NCBI RefSeq assembly: GCF_050003625.1
Contig: NC_134399.1
Span: forward strand, 224,372,975 to 224,436,974
From: Haematobia irritans
Taxonomy: Eukaryota > Arthropoda > Insecta > Diptera > Muscidae
Reading direction: 5' to 3'
DNA length: 64,000 bases
This document shows positions 22,713 through 34,536 of the stretch, in pieces. How positions within the stretch are numbered: position 1 is the stretch's first letter; each line of letters starts with the position of its first letter. The translations under genes and the position numbers were made by a program. The notes under the pieces are model-generated. The model was not told the DNA's origin. It saw only the letters and a list, made by a program, of their open reading frames with translations, and ran no database searches.

Positions 22713-23452
22713 CCCTACGGGAAATTGGTTCAAATTGCCACTGACGGACCTATCACGGGACTGGTACCGGTGATCAAGTTTGTCGCAGTTTTTAAATAGT
22801 CATAATTTAATGATTTCCATACTCGCCTGATATAAAAATCTTATTGGATCTACACATTTACACGCAGAGAAGGAATATGATCACCACAACCATGTTCCAA
22901 GAGCAAAATGTTACTTTTTCACGTAAAACATGTAGCATGTTTGTCGAAACCCTGTCTTTTTCTCGGAAATTATGTACTTGATTTCGGAAAGCATTTCATG
23001 TTTGACGAGAAAAGAATATTTTTGCGACAAAAATTCTACATGGTCGCTGTGAAAAAGTAACATGGTGCTCTTGAAACTTGTTTGAGGTGATCATATTCCT
23101 TCTCTGGGTGTAGTAAATTAGAATTACCAGAATAACCTATTGTTCAATATATTTAAAAAGTTTTTCATTTCTGGTGCGATTCGGATAACCAAACTGAAAC
23201 AGATTCCTCAGAGTTTGTCCGAGACTGGTTCATGAGGACCTGTCTATGGAGTGCTACTACTAAAATGTCCCAGGACGTGTCCTAAGGGACGAGTCCAAGA
23301 CGTGTCCTATAGTGTAAATTTACCCCGTCGATGACAAATCCATGTTAAAGTGACCGGTCCCTTCCATACGTCTTGACCAGAACTAAGACTGGTCCATTCA
23401 CACCGGGGACTAGTCCTGTACCGGCCCTGTGGTTGATCCATTTCCCTTAGGG
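22713..23452. mobile_element. Inverted-repeat element N (740 bp, unclassified)
   Basis: Imperfect terminal repeats CCCTACGGGAAATTGGTTC and, on the reverse strand, CCCTAAGGGAAATGGATC. The interior has repeated near-palindromes built on GGAC/GTCC (GGGACTAGTCCTG, GGACGTGTCCTA). AAA on both sides could be a short duplication. F3 is nested in it. Confidence 0.6.
22861..23110. mobile_element. F-family MITE copy 3 (250 bp)
   Basis: Termini CACGCAGAGAAGGAATATG and ATATTCCTTCTCTGGGTG with TA at 22,859-22,860 and 23,111-23,112. Inside element N. Confidence 0.88.
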
Positions 23453-24099
23453 AAAATTCAATATTTCGATTACTTTAAGGACGATTTCTTTAAATCAAAA
23501 ATTGTAAAAAATCTTTAATATAAGGAAAATATTGCTTATTTCAAATACATGCTTATAAATTGGTTGATAGTTTTGCTGCAAGTGATGAGGAATGTGGTAA
23601 TTCCGAAACGGCTGTCCAACCAACCTTCTTGCAGTCTACAAAGCTTTGTACAAATCAATTTGACAAGCATACTTTTCCTTTGTTAGTTAAACTACTCTTG
23701 TCAATGCATGGTTTTAAGCTGAAAACAACAATAATATCGCCATAAAATTTTAATGCAGAGGCGCAAATATCCAATATTTCTGACCTAAATTTAATGAAAC
23801 AAATTTTTGAAGCAAAGATTATAAACTTTCTTTTAATTAAACTTCAATATTTTAAAGAAATTTGTCCTTAATATTGTGAAAATTGTGTGTCCTCAAATTT
23901 AGGATGCGTAATTGTTAATACCACGTAAGTTTTTTTTCCAGTGTATCAAAATCCTATTAAAATTTTTACAAGGTAGAAGGGTAACACAATCACAAGGTTC
24001 TATTATGCAGAAAAACGGCAAACTCCCTCAACAGAGTAAGGCATGGTTTAAGTCACTTTTAAATTGGGGTACAAACTTGTGACACTAAAAGAAGATTTT

Positions 24100-24330
24100 A
24101 TGTCCTTATGCAAATTTTGTTCAGCATATAAGACGCATATTTATTATATAATTTTTTTTTTTTTATTTGTCCAAAAGTCTATCAACTTTTCAATGAAATC
24201 ATTGAGTCCTTATAACTAATAGATTCGACGTTTTTTTTTTTACTTCAAACACTACTTGAGTTCGAGTTTTAATTTCAAAAAATGTGTTGTCGTTGTTTAA
24301 GAATTTCAATAATAGAAAACTGGAACTCTT
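24100..24330. repeat. H-family MITE fragment
   Basis: Contains CATATAAGACGCATATTT, TTTGTCCAAAAGTCTATCAA and TTTTCAATGAAATCATTGAG, which match the H1 interior; both ends are lost. Confidence 0.55.
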
Positions 24331-26560
24331 TTTTATGATGAATATTTCTAAAAAAAAATCCGTGATGTCAAAAGGATATTTTTCAGAAGACTTATCAAAA
24401 TTTTTTAAAAGTAAAAAAGTTGATTTTGAATTTCAAAATTTCGTAAAGACATGACAGACAATCATGGTTCCAGCAAAGAATGCTCAAGCCCTGTTCCACT
24501 CTCTCCAAAATGTTCGATAGCATTTTGCTGCTGGTATTGGAAAGAGACCTACCTCACTTAATTTGCTGTTAAGAAAAAAATATCCCTATTTCGAGGTTTT
24601 CATTTTTATTTTATTACTCTTAAGATATAACGTAAGGTACTCTCATATACCCAATATATCCTTGAAACAATTGATTAAAATCTGTAAATGTTAATTTATC
24701 TACATTTCTCTTTGACGGGTTTCCTAAGACATAGGGAAAATAAAAATTTTCCCCAATATTGTACTTAGGTTAGCTTATATTCTCTTATTTCTCCTGAGAG
24801 AATTCAAAAGATCTCTTAAATCGACTATCTCTGTTTTTATCTCGCTCTTCGTAAGCTTCTATAAGAGTTTTATCAATTTTACAACATTGCAGTATATCAA
24901 ATTTCCTGCTGTCAAGAGATTTTTACCATAGTTCCGATATGCCGGGAAACACTTGAAACAATGTCACATCTGTTATGCTATTTTATTTGGATTCAAATGT
25001 AAACGACCGCTTTTCAAAGTACAGAAGAAGATTTTATGCTCTGCTGGTGAGGGTATTGGTGGCGATGACGGTAGTGTTGTTTACTTTTTCCCTTGGTCCA
25101 AGGACCTCCTTCTTGCCAGGATTCAGTTCATTTTACACATAGAAAGCATGCTATGCCAGGCTCCGTAATAAACAAATAATTAAGGTGCTCAAAAGGAATT
25201 TTTATAATGTTGATATAACACACTCACACATACATACACCTGTGGAGATACATAGCCATGCACACCTATCATGATACACTGACTGTCACAGCAAGGATTC
25301 TGCTGGTACAACTACAAAAACTGTGACAAACCAAAGAAACTTGGAATGAATGCAGAAGCAAGAACCAGGGCCATAGCTATGGAAGAATCCTATTTAAATA
25401 TATGTTCACTTGTTCAGATGAACAAGGAGTAATGGGGAAGAAGAGTGAACATTGCAGGATCAGTAATGGCCTGACTGCAGGTATGGCTGTGGGTGTGTGT
25501 GTTTTTGTGTTCGAAAGAGAGAATGTTTTCTGCTATGCTATGAACATTGCCAAAGAAATGTTTGTTGTATCTACAATGTAGTGAAGTGGAGATTAACTTT
25601 AATCAAGGAAATTGTTGAGTTAATGTTGCTGTTGCTGACACTATAGCGTCCCCTTTCCCCCTTGAAGCCATATGCATCGTAAACACCCTTTGAAGTTCAA
25701 AGCAAAGCGTAATGGTCCATTGGATAACTTCGGTCGGTTTGCTGGCTTGGTGGTTCTTCGTTTAGTTGAATTTAGTTTTTATTCATTTCATTACGTTTTA
25801 TTTCCGTTTCCTGTCGATGTCTTGGAATTTCTACAATTTTCTTTTATTTGAACTTGTCCCGTTTTCATTGTGATCTAAGTGTTCTTGTAATAAGTTCATT
25901 CTTTTTGTCATTCCCCTTTTCCTTTTCCGCGAACTCTTGAATTGGTTTCGGGCTGACATTCTTGTGCATTCTCTATTGGCAATAACAATTTGGCTTCCTA
26001 CTGAAGTCTTTTTGTCCCCCTACCATGGCTTTTGGCTTTTGTTAGGATCGTAAAACAAATGTCCAACACGAACGAATGTCATTAGGATGGCATTTCGCAC
26101 TAGATTTCCAGAGAAATAGTATCACAAGTATGGTGAGATTAAAAACAAGGCATATCTTGAAGAATGTTCAATTAATTAAAGCGAATTAATTAAATATTTC
26201 TTAGATTTTTTTTTAAGCATGTTGTGTACATATTTTGTCAAGACAAGCTAAAGAGGGACATGACATGAAGATGATAAGGAGAGAGTGATTTAAAAATAGC
26301 TTACTAGATTGATGGTATTTCTCTTAAAGTTGGATAAAAGGAATTCAACAGCAATATATAGAAAATAGCTCGTACCAATTAAAATGAAATAATTGCAAAG
26401 AAAACAATGTCCTTGTAACATAATATGAAATAAATTTAATTTTTGACGATTGTCTCCGAAATAAAGAGGAAACTAGCTCCACATATTTTTGTTTTCTACA
26501 ACATCATGTAGTTGGCATAACGAATCCTCGGATCTGCATCAAAAATAGTGATCATTAACA
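24331..26560. other. No gene recognised
   Basis: The longest stretch with no repeat family I can name. Less AT-rich than its neighbours around 25.0-26.0 kb. One 71-codon frame (24,953-25,168) has no domain. It may be host intergenic, intronic or regulatory DNA; nothing in the sequence decides. Confidence 0.45.
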
Positions 26561-26563
26561 TTA

Positions 26564-27663
26564 TTATACCCTGCGCCACACTGTGGAACAGGGTATTATA
26601 AGTTAGTGCATATGTTTGTAACACCCAGAAGGAGACGAGATAGACACATGGTGTCTTTGGCAATAATGCTCAGGGTGGGTCCCTGAGTCGATATAACCAT
26701 GTCCGTCTGTCCGTCCGTCCGTCTGTTTGTGAACACATTTTTGTGATCCAAATCTAGGTCGCAATTTAAGTCCAATCGCCTTCAAATTTGGCACATGTTC
26801 CTAATTTGGGTCAGAATAGAACCCTATTGATTTTGGAAGAAATCGGTTCAGATTTAGATATAGCTCCCATATATATCTTTCGCCCGATATGGACTTATAT
26901 GGCCCCAGAAGCCAGAGTTTTGGCCCAATTTGGTTGAATTTTTGCGCAGGGAGTAGATTTAGCATTGTAGCTATGCATGCCAAATTTGGTTGAAATCGAT
27001 TCAGATTTATATATAGCTCCCATATATATCTTTCGCCCGATATGCACTTATAAAATGGACCCAGAAGCCAGAGTTTTATCCCGATTAGCTTCAAAATTTT
27101 TCACAAGGAGTACAATTGGTAGTATAGTCATGTGTGCCAAATTTGATTGAAATCGGTTCAGATTTAGATATAGCTCCCATATATATCTTTCGCCCGATAT
27201 GGACTTATATGGCCCCAGAAGCCAGAGTTTTGGCCCAATTTGGTTGAAATTTTGCGCAGGGAGTAGATTTAGCATTGTAGCTATGCATGCCAAATTTGGT
27301 TGAAATCGATCCAGATTTAGATATAGCTCCCATATATATCTTTCGCCCGATATGCACTTATATGGATCCAGAAGCCAGAGTTTTATCCCGATTAGCTTGA
27401 AATTTTGCACAGGGAGTACACTTGGTAGTATAGTCATGTTTGCCAAATATGATTGAAATCGGTTCAGATTTAGATATAGCTCCAATATATATGTTTTTCT
27501 GATTTCGACAAAATACTTTTCGCCACTGCTTAGTCGAAAAGTTGTAAAAATGACTCTAATTTTCCTAAACTTCTAATACATATATATCGAGCGGTAAATC
27601 ATAAATAAACTTTTGCGAAGTTTCCTTAAAATTGCTTCAGATTTAAATGTTTCTCATATTTTT
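26564..27663 (+). repeat. Family R copy, 5'-complete
   Basis: Starts with the terminal hairpin at 26,566-26,596, the leader with four CCGT(C) repeats at 26,703-26,722 and then five units with TAGCTCCCATATATATC anchors at 26,861, 27,014, 27,171, 27,324 and 27,477 (steps 153, 157, 153, 153). Stops where the next R copy begins, without the family 3' end. Confidence 0.92.
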
Positions 27664-29035
27664 TTTATACCCTGCGCCACACTGTGGAACAGGGTATTAT
27701 AAGTTAGTGCATATGTTTGTAAAACCCAGAAGGAGACGAGATAGACACATGGTGTCTTTGGCAATAATGCTCAGGGTGGGTCCCTGAGTCGATATAACCA
27801 TGTCCGTCTGTCCGTCCGTCCGTCTGTCTGTGAACACATTTTTGTGATTAAAGTCTAGATCGCAATTTAAGTCCAATCGCCTTCCAATTTGGCACATGTT
27901 CCTAATTTGGGTCAGAATAGAACTCTATTGATTTTGGAAGAAATCGGTTCAGATTTATATATAGCTCCCATATATATCTTTCGCCCGATATGTACTAATA
28001 TGGATCCAGCCGCCAGAGTTTTATACCGATTTGCTTGAAATTTTGTACAAACATAACACTTAGTCGTATAGTCACGTGTGCAATATTTGATTGAAATCGG
28101 TTCAGATTTAGATATAGCTCCCATATATATCTTTCGCCCGATATGGACTTATATGGCCCCAGAAGCCAGATTTTTGGCCGAATTAGGTTGAAATTTTGCA
28201 CTAGGAGTACAATTAGCAGTATAGTCAAGTGTGCAAAATTTGATTGAAATCGGTTCAGATTTAGATATAGCTCCCATATATATCTTTCGCCCGATATGAA
28301 GTAATATGGTCCCAAAAGCCAGAGTTTTGGCCCAATTTGTTTGAAATTTTGCACAGGGAGTTGATTTAGCATTGTAGCTATGCGTGCCAAATTTGATTGA
28401 AATCGGTTCAGATTTAGATATAGCTTCCATATATATTTTTCGCCCGATATGGACTTATATGGCCCAGAAGCCAGAGTTTTGGCCCAATTTGGTTGAAATT
28501 TTGCACTAGGAGTACAATTAGTAATATAGTCATGTGTGCCAAATTTGATTGAAATCGGTTCAGAGTTAGATATAGTTCCCATATATATGTTTTTCTGATT
28601 TCGACAAAAATTGTCAAAATACCAACATTTTCCTTGTCAAATCGCCACTGCTTAGTCGAAAAGTTGTAAAAATGACTCTAATTTTCCTAAACTTCTAATA
28701 CAAATATATCGAGCGATATATCATAAATAAACTTTTGCGAACTTTCCTTAAAATTGCTTCAGATTTAAATGTTTCCCATATTTTTTTACTAACATTGTGT
28801 TCCACCCTAGTGCGTTAGCCGACTTAAATTTTGAGTCTATAGATTTTGTAGAAGTCTATCAAATTCTTTCCAGATCGAGTGATATTTAAATGTATGTATT
28901 TGGGACAAATCTTTATATATAGCACCCAACACATTTGACGGATTTGATATGGTATCGAAAATTTAGATCTACAAAGTGGTGCAGGGTATAATATAGTCGG
29001 CCCCGCCCGACTCTAGACTTTCTTTACTTGTTTAT
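27664..29035 (+). repeat. Family R copy, full-length
   Basis: Hairpin at 27,667-27,697, leader with CCGTCCGTCCGTCTGTCTG, a run of units, then the 3' end: GGTGCAGGGTATAATATAG, the hairpin GTCGGCCCCGCCCGAC and a TTTCTTTACTTGTTT terminus. Long minus-strand open frames across it (for example 195 codons at 27,995-28,582) repeat GERYIWELYLNLNRFQ-type text once per unit and are artefacts of periodicity. Confidence 0.93.
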
Positions 29036-29663
29036 TTTCTCGAAAATTGAAATTAAATTTAATTAAAATTTAATTTTAGATGTTTTTAATGAGATTTTTG
29101 CTTGATAATAATACTTCACTCTGAAAATAAACTTATGTTTTCCGAAACGAAACCGTACAACCGAAATAAATTGGATCGTCGTTAAGAGCCAGAAAAAGTA
29201 AAAACATTGTGGCCAAAAATATCTTTAAATTAATAGTCATACATTTCGGTGTAATGACTTTTACAGCAATATTAAATAAATATATATTCATTTCAGAGAA
29301 AAAGAGTTTTTTTCTCTCTGTGTATACCTATCTTAGAATGTTTTATGATTTTTAGAGAAAATAAGGTATTGTTTTGATAACAATCAACATCAATTTCTTC
29401 AAATACAATTTGAGAAATCTAAAAGACAAGTTAAACAATCATATAATGTATATACTTATTTTTATATATATTTTGGCGTGTTTCAACAGCCGTTATGTTA
29501 GATAACTTCTTAAGGTGTGATCTAAATTAAGTGTTTTGGATGTGAATTAAAAATTGTTGTGATATAATATAATTTTTTTTTTATGATTATGATTTTTATG
29601 ATTTATTGTCGTGAAAAAAATATTCTCTAATATAAATATTCTCTAATATTTTATTTTCTTTCA
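29036..29663. other. No gene recognised
   Basis: AT-rich spacer between R copies; poly-T run near 29,573-29,583. Confidence 0.5.
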
Positions 29664-30156
29664 GTGTGGCCTAAAAAACCAGAGTTTGCCTTGATTTGCT
29701 TCAAATTTTATACAAGGGGTACGTTTAATAGTATCGTTAAGTATGCCAAATTTTGGTTAAAATCGGTTTAGATTTAGATATAGCACCCATATATCTATTT
29801 TTTTTTTTGTCCGAGTTGAACTTATATAGCGTCAAGTGCCAGAGTTTTGCCTTGGTTTGCTTCAAATTTTGTTTTGCACAAGGAGTACGTTTAATAGTAT
29901 CGTTAAGTGTACCACGGAGACCAAAGTTATACTGCGATTTACGTGAAATTTTGCAGAGATAGCAGAGTTATCCTAACTATGCATGTAAATTTTGATTAAA
30001 ATCGGTGCAGATTTAGATATAGCTCCCATGTGGTCGAATGTTTCATAATTTAGACCCATTTTCAATGCGATTTTCCTCCAATTGACTCGATAGTTTCCAC
30101 AGAGAATATATTTAATATGCTATTTAAGTGTGTAGTTTGATAAAATTTTTTTCAGA
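29664..30156 (+). repeat. Family R fragment, left of mariner 2
   Basis: Units with CCAGAGTTTGCCTTGATTTG and ACGTTTAATAGTATCGTTAAG, the subfamily also seen at 3.0-3.3 kb. Continues at 31,426 after the mariner. Confidence 0.8.
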
Positions 30157-30158
30157 TA

Positions 30159-31423
30159 ACTGGTTGGCTGATAAGTCCCCGGTCTAACAAAGAAAAACAC
30201 ATTTTTTTGCCAAAAATTTGTTTTTATTAATCAACATAGTTCCTTTCAAGAGCGATACAACGATTATAACGACCTTCCAATTTTTTGATACCATTTTGGT
30301 AGTTCTCCTTCGATTTTGCCTCAAAATAGTCCTCAGTTTCGGCGATCACCTCTCCATTGCAGCCAAATTTTTTACATGCGAGCATCCTTTTGAGGTCTGA
30401 GAACAAGAAAAAGTCGCTGGGGCCAGATCTGGAGGTGGGTGAGGAAGCAATTTGAAGCCCAATTCATGAATCTTTGCCATCGTTCTCAATGACTTGTGGC
30501 ACGGTGCGTTGTCTTGGTGGAACAACACTTTTTTCTTCTTCATATGGGGCCGTTTTGCCGCGATTTCGACTTTCAAACGCCAATATAATAGTCACTGTTG
30601 ATGGTTTTTCCCTTCTCAAGATAATCGATAAAAATTATTCCATGCACATCCCAAAAAACAGAGGCCATTACTTTGCCAGCGGACTTTTGAGTCTTTCCAT
30701 GCTTCGGAGACGGTTCACCGGTCGCTGTCCACTCAGCCGGCTGTCGATTGGACTCAGGAGTGTAGTGATGGAGTCATGTTTCATCCATTGCCCCATATCG
30801 ACGGAAAAACTCGAGTGTATTACGAGTTAACAGCTGCAAACACCGCTCAGAATCATCAACACGTTGTTGTTTTTGGTCAAGTGTGAGCTCGCGCGGCACC
30901 CATTTTACACAGAGCTTCCGCATATCCAAATATTGATGAATGATATGACCAACACATTCCTTTGATATCTTTAAGGCCTCTGCTATCTCGATCAACTTCA
31001 TTTTACGGTCATTCAAAGTCATTTTGTGGATTTGTTTGATGTTTTCGTCGGTAACCACCTCTTTCGGGCGTCCACGGCGTTCACCGTCATCCGCTCATTT
31101 CACCACGCTTGAATTTTGCATACCAATCAATTATTGTTTATTTCCCTGGGGCAGAGTCCGGAAACTCATTATCAATCCAAGTTTTTGCTTCCACCGTATT
31201 TTTTCCCTTCAGAAAACAGTATTTTATCAAAACACGAAATTCCGTTTTTCCATTTTGTTCACAATAACAGACGTTGCTTCACAAAACACGCTCTATCTCA
31301 CAAACTAATTGAGTCAAATTTTGACACGAATCATTTGAAGGTTGGTACTATATAAAAATAATATGCATTTAATACTAGCGACGCCATCTATGCGTCAGAC
31401 CGGGGACTTATCAGCCAACCTGT
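30159..31423 (-). mobile_element. mariner (irritans/Himar1-like) copy 2, near full-length (1,265 bp)
   Basis: Both inverted terminal repeats are present (left begins ACTGGTTGGCTGATAAG, one change from ACAGG; right ends AGCCAACCTGT). TA at 30,157-30,158 and 31,424-31,425. Inserted in a family R unit. Length matches the mariner family. Confidence 0.95.
30227..31253 (-). pseudogene. mariner transposase pseudogene (copy 2)
   Basis: Start ATG at 31,251-31,253, stop at 30,227-30,229. The HTH region, linker WVPREL, first catalytic Asp (MDET at about 30,780), HQDNAPCH and the region of the third Asp are all recognisable. Small deletions near 30,575 (around MALLERLKVE) and 30,440 (PPYSPDLAPS is shortened to PPPDLAPA) break the frame. 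Unlike copies 1, 3 and 4 it keeps six Ts in the VFWDAHG run, so it lacks the shared frameshift. Confidence 0.9.
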
Positions 31424-31425
31424 TA

Positions 31426-32060
31426 TAGATAAAGCCTTCATATATTTTTTATTCCGATTTATGCAAAATATACATTTTAGACAAAATTCTCTGATGATTT
31501 GCCCATATCGTAGTCGTAGAGGATATGACTACGATATGGGCAAATCATCATAGTTTCTTGTCTAAAATGTATATTTTCACAAAACGGTTGAGTTTTAAAG
31601 AGGGCTCCCAAAGGCTGGAAATATCGCCCGACTTGGCCAAATAATATATCACAACCCACAATTGACCACAAATCTTGGCGACATCGAACCAATATTCTTC
31701 ACTCAAAAAAAGTGAACGCTATATTTCACTAAAACCGATTTAATTCCATCTTAGTTCATGGAATTATTACGTTTTAAGAAAGTGTGCATGATTTTAATAA
31801 TTTTTGCGTAAGTTAGTTAAAACAAAGGAAGAATTTATACACAAATATATACACAATTCATCCCAGGGCGTTAGCCGATTTAAATTTTAATTCCAGAGAT
31901 TTTTTAGTATTTGTGTAGTATTAAAAGTTGTCTCCAAATCAGTTAAGATATAAATATTTGTAAATGGGAATATAAACCTTCACAATAACTCCCAACAAAT
32001 TTGAAGGTCTACATATTAGTGAACGGCACATATTAGTGAAGTCGGCGCAGCGACACTAAA
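31426..32060 (+). repeat. Family R continuation, with inverted duplication and small MITE-like insert
   Basis: Resumes the R unit after mariner 2. Holds an inverted duplication at 31,466-31,575 and a small A/T-rich insert at about 31,700-31,850 (begins CACTCAAAAAAAGTGAACG). Ends in a decayed R 3' region near 32,060. Confidence 0.7.
31466..31575. repeat. Local inverted duplication (~50-bp arms)
   Basis: AAATATACATTTTAGACAAA...GATGATTTGCCCATATCGTAGTC on the left, its reverse complement on the right, with a spacer of about 10 bp at 31,518-31,526. The related R copy at 7.04-7.11 kb has only the left arm, so the right arm is a local event. Confidence 0.88.
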
Positions 32061-32258
32061 CATTACTCATTTGTTATTGTTAGCTAAGCCTTATCAATCA
32101 AGATTTTATCTTCCAAATTATGCTCTTGCAAGATCTTTATGATATATTAGATCATTTTAAAAACTGAAGTTTCATTTAATTTTTGGTCAAATGTTACAGA
32201 ATAAACACTTCAAAAGTGATGGGTACTGAAATATCGCGTGCTACAAAATAACATCCTA
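32061..32258. other. Short unassigned spacer
   Basis: AT-rich; no repeat family or coding recognised. Confidence 0.4.
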
Positions 32259-32414
32259 CACTAAAAAAAAGTTTACTTGTATCCAAAGATTTTGACCTTC
32301 TCTTAAGGATTTTGGTATTGATTCCGAGCCAAAGATGCGTCTTCTTTAAAATAAAGACAGTTTTTAAGCGACCTATCTGGGCCTAAATCTAGGATCAATA
32401 AAATTAAAATTAGG
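32259..32414. mobile_element. H-family MITE (H3), left part
   Basis: Starts CACTAAAAAAAAGTTTACTTG after TA (32,257-32,258). Matches the H5 left end (CCAAAGATTTTGACCTTC, GAGCCAAAGATGCG). Cut at AATTAGGAT by the LINE; the right part resumes at about 35,457. Confidence 0.8.
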
Positions 32415-32601
32415 ATTTTTTTTTATTTTATTAAAACGTTATAAATTTACAAATTTCTTAGTATGGCCTCAGCGCCATTAAGGCATTTTAGAGGCTCGTT
32501 GGCAACATATTATATAAACTTTATTTTTTAACTTTTAATTCCAATGTATTAATAATAAAAATAAAATAAAAATAAAAAAAACCTCAAGGATAGAACTACA
32601 A

Positions 32602-33826
32602 TTATATTAGGAGCTCATCAATTTTGGTTTTTAAAAATTCCTTTATTCTCGTCTTAAAAACAGGAATACTTGAAACAGACTTGATTTCACTGGGCAAATT
32701 ATTATATCTTAAACTGCCAGAATATTCAATTCTTTGCTTAGTTGTCTCACTTCTGCATAAAACAACATTTAGCAGATTATTATTACGTGTGTTAATGTTA
32801 TGACTATTGCACAAGAAAGAAATTGTATGATGTCCTATTTGATGCAAACATTTGAATACATATAACAATATTTGAAGGTTATAAGTTCCATGAATTGGTA
32901 AAATATGAGGAAAAATATCCATATACAGGTTTAGCGTTGGGTATCCTATTGGCAAGTTTGCCATGGCTTTCAACGCCTTATTTTGCATTATTTGCAGAGT
33001 CTTTAACTCCGCACTTTTCTTGTACGCATAAACTATAGCCAAATAGTTACAATGGCTCTGAGCTAGAGCCTGATAAATTAAAAGCTTAGTCCTTTGGTCA
33101 AATTTGTTCCTAAACTTTCGCAAAATACCAACAGCTGGGGCAATTTTGGATTTCACATATCCTATATGTTGATCCCATGCTAAATTGCTTTGTAATCGTA
33201 ATCCTAAATATGTCAGTGAGCCTGTCTCCCTTAATTCTTTTCCATCAACATTTATTCTAAACGTATCACTAAATCGGAATCGTGGCCTGAAACGTATTAA
33301 TTTCGTCTTGGAAGCATTAATGAAAAGTTTATTAACACGAGCATACTCCAATATTAGAGCGGAATCTCTCTCCATATAAGGCCTAATACCTTCTTCATGT
33401 TTATATGGATATAGTAGACATATGTCGTCAGCATATATAAACATCTTCCCATATAACTGCAATTTACCTATGTCATTTATATAAATTAAAAACAGAAGTG
33501 GACCTAGCACACTACCCTGGGGAACACCATGACTTAAACTTCTGAAATCACTCTTTTCTCCATTAATTTGGACAAATTGTTTCCTATTCTCCAAATAGCT
33601 AACAATAAGTGAAAGTTCCCCGTCACGTACACCACAATATCTAAGCTTTTTTATCAAAATCTCATGATCAATAAGATCAAATGCCTTACTGAGATCGTAA
33701 AAAATGCCAGCAACTCCACTGTTTCCTTTATCAAGTCCATGACATATAAAGTTTATAACATTTACAGCTGCTTCCTCTGTACCACATCCCCATCGAAAAC
33801 CAAACTGACAGTCATTGAGAAAACAT
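32602..33826 (-). CDS. LINE reverse transcriptase, C-terminal part (interrupted)
   Basis: RNA-directed DNA polymerase of a non-LTR element, acting on its own RNA at a nicked target. Reading from 33,826 down: NDCQFGFR, FYDLSKAFDLIDHEIL (motif with first catalytic Asp), SYLENRKQFVQING, GVPQGSVLGPLLFLIYIND, then YADD at about 33,424-33,435 (two catalytic Asp), thumb region, and a C-terminal YNNLPSEIKSVSS...FKTRIKEFL block as in CR1/Jockey-like LINEs. Stop at 32,602-32,604. The first frame-consistent start in this piece is only a TTG; the real frame continues across element X to 35,456. No stop or shift over about 400 codons, so this is a young copy, but 5'-truncated and without its own promoter. 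Confidence 0.88.
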
Positions 33827-34269
33827 GTCCCAGTGGTAAAAATTCAAACCCCTTACCAAAAGATCGATTATGTTCTTGGGAAATTTGAAAGATTAAGTAA
33901 GTATGTTGTATGTAAACACACATATAGTTGACAATGCTACTACTTATACCTTAGCATTGAAAAATCGAACAGAATGTAATTCCATCTAAACTTAAACAAA
34001 TAAAAGCTATTACATAGTCATCTAGTTGGTTTGTAGTGGGACAACCAGTGCTTACGACTTCCACTTACTGCGTAAGGGGTCTGTAATCAGGAATAAAAAC
34101 TCAAAAATTTGCTAGGCAACGTTTCTAAGCAACATTGGTTTTTGTTTGTTCGTTTTTTTTTCAGTTTTCTGAAAAATTTTTTCGGGCATAAATACATTTT
34201 TATTGAGTTTTACATCTTTTCTAGATTATCAATTATTTTATATTGAGTTGTACATCCTTTCCAGATATA

Positions 34270-34496
34270 CAGCTAGACCTCGCTTTACGTCGCAGATACG
34301 TTCCAAAAAACACGACGCAAACTGAAACGACGCAAAGTGAATTATGAGTTTCTATGGCAAACCATGCAAAGATTGGAGACAGATAATAACGCAACTTCGT
34401 AAACCTAACGACGCAAAGTGAAAACTAGTACTAATTCAGCAGGGACGCAACTTCGAAACAACGCAAAACAAAACGACGCAAAGCGAGGTTTAGGTG
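34270..34496. mobile_element. Tigger/pogo-like MITE (227 bp)
   Basis: Terminal repeats CAGCTAGACCTCGCTTTACG and, on the reverse strand, CACCTAAACCTCGCTTTGCG, with repeated ACGCAA motifs inside, the pattern of Tigger ends (ACCTCG...TTCGC). TA at 34,268-34,269 and 34,497-34,498. Nested in element X upstream of its reading frame. Confidence 0.82.
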
Positions 34497-34536
34497 TATA
34501 TGTGTAAAGGTAAGTGTGAAAATAATTAATTAAAAT

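Larger units (their letters stand above)
22375..23943. mobile_element. H-family composite (H7) split by element N
   Basis: 22,375-22,712 holds two H pieces meeting head to head (AGAGCCTAGATTTAATGC and GGATACAGATCTCATTTATC). After element N, H sequence resumes at 23,453 and ends at TTTTTTTTCCAGTG followed by TA (23,944). The stretch 23,560-23,750 inside it is not typical H and may be a further small insertion. Confidence 0.6.

Noticed and set aside
26801..28617. Long minus-strand open frames with repeating IWELYLNLNRFQ-type text
   Set aside because: The text repeats once per ~153-bp R unit and appears in two frames at once. It follows from the DNA periodicity; no start context, no domain, and the same occurs in every R copy.
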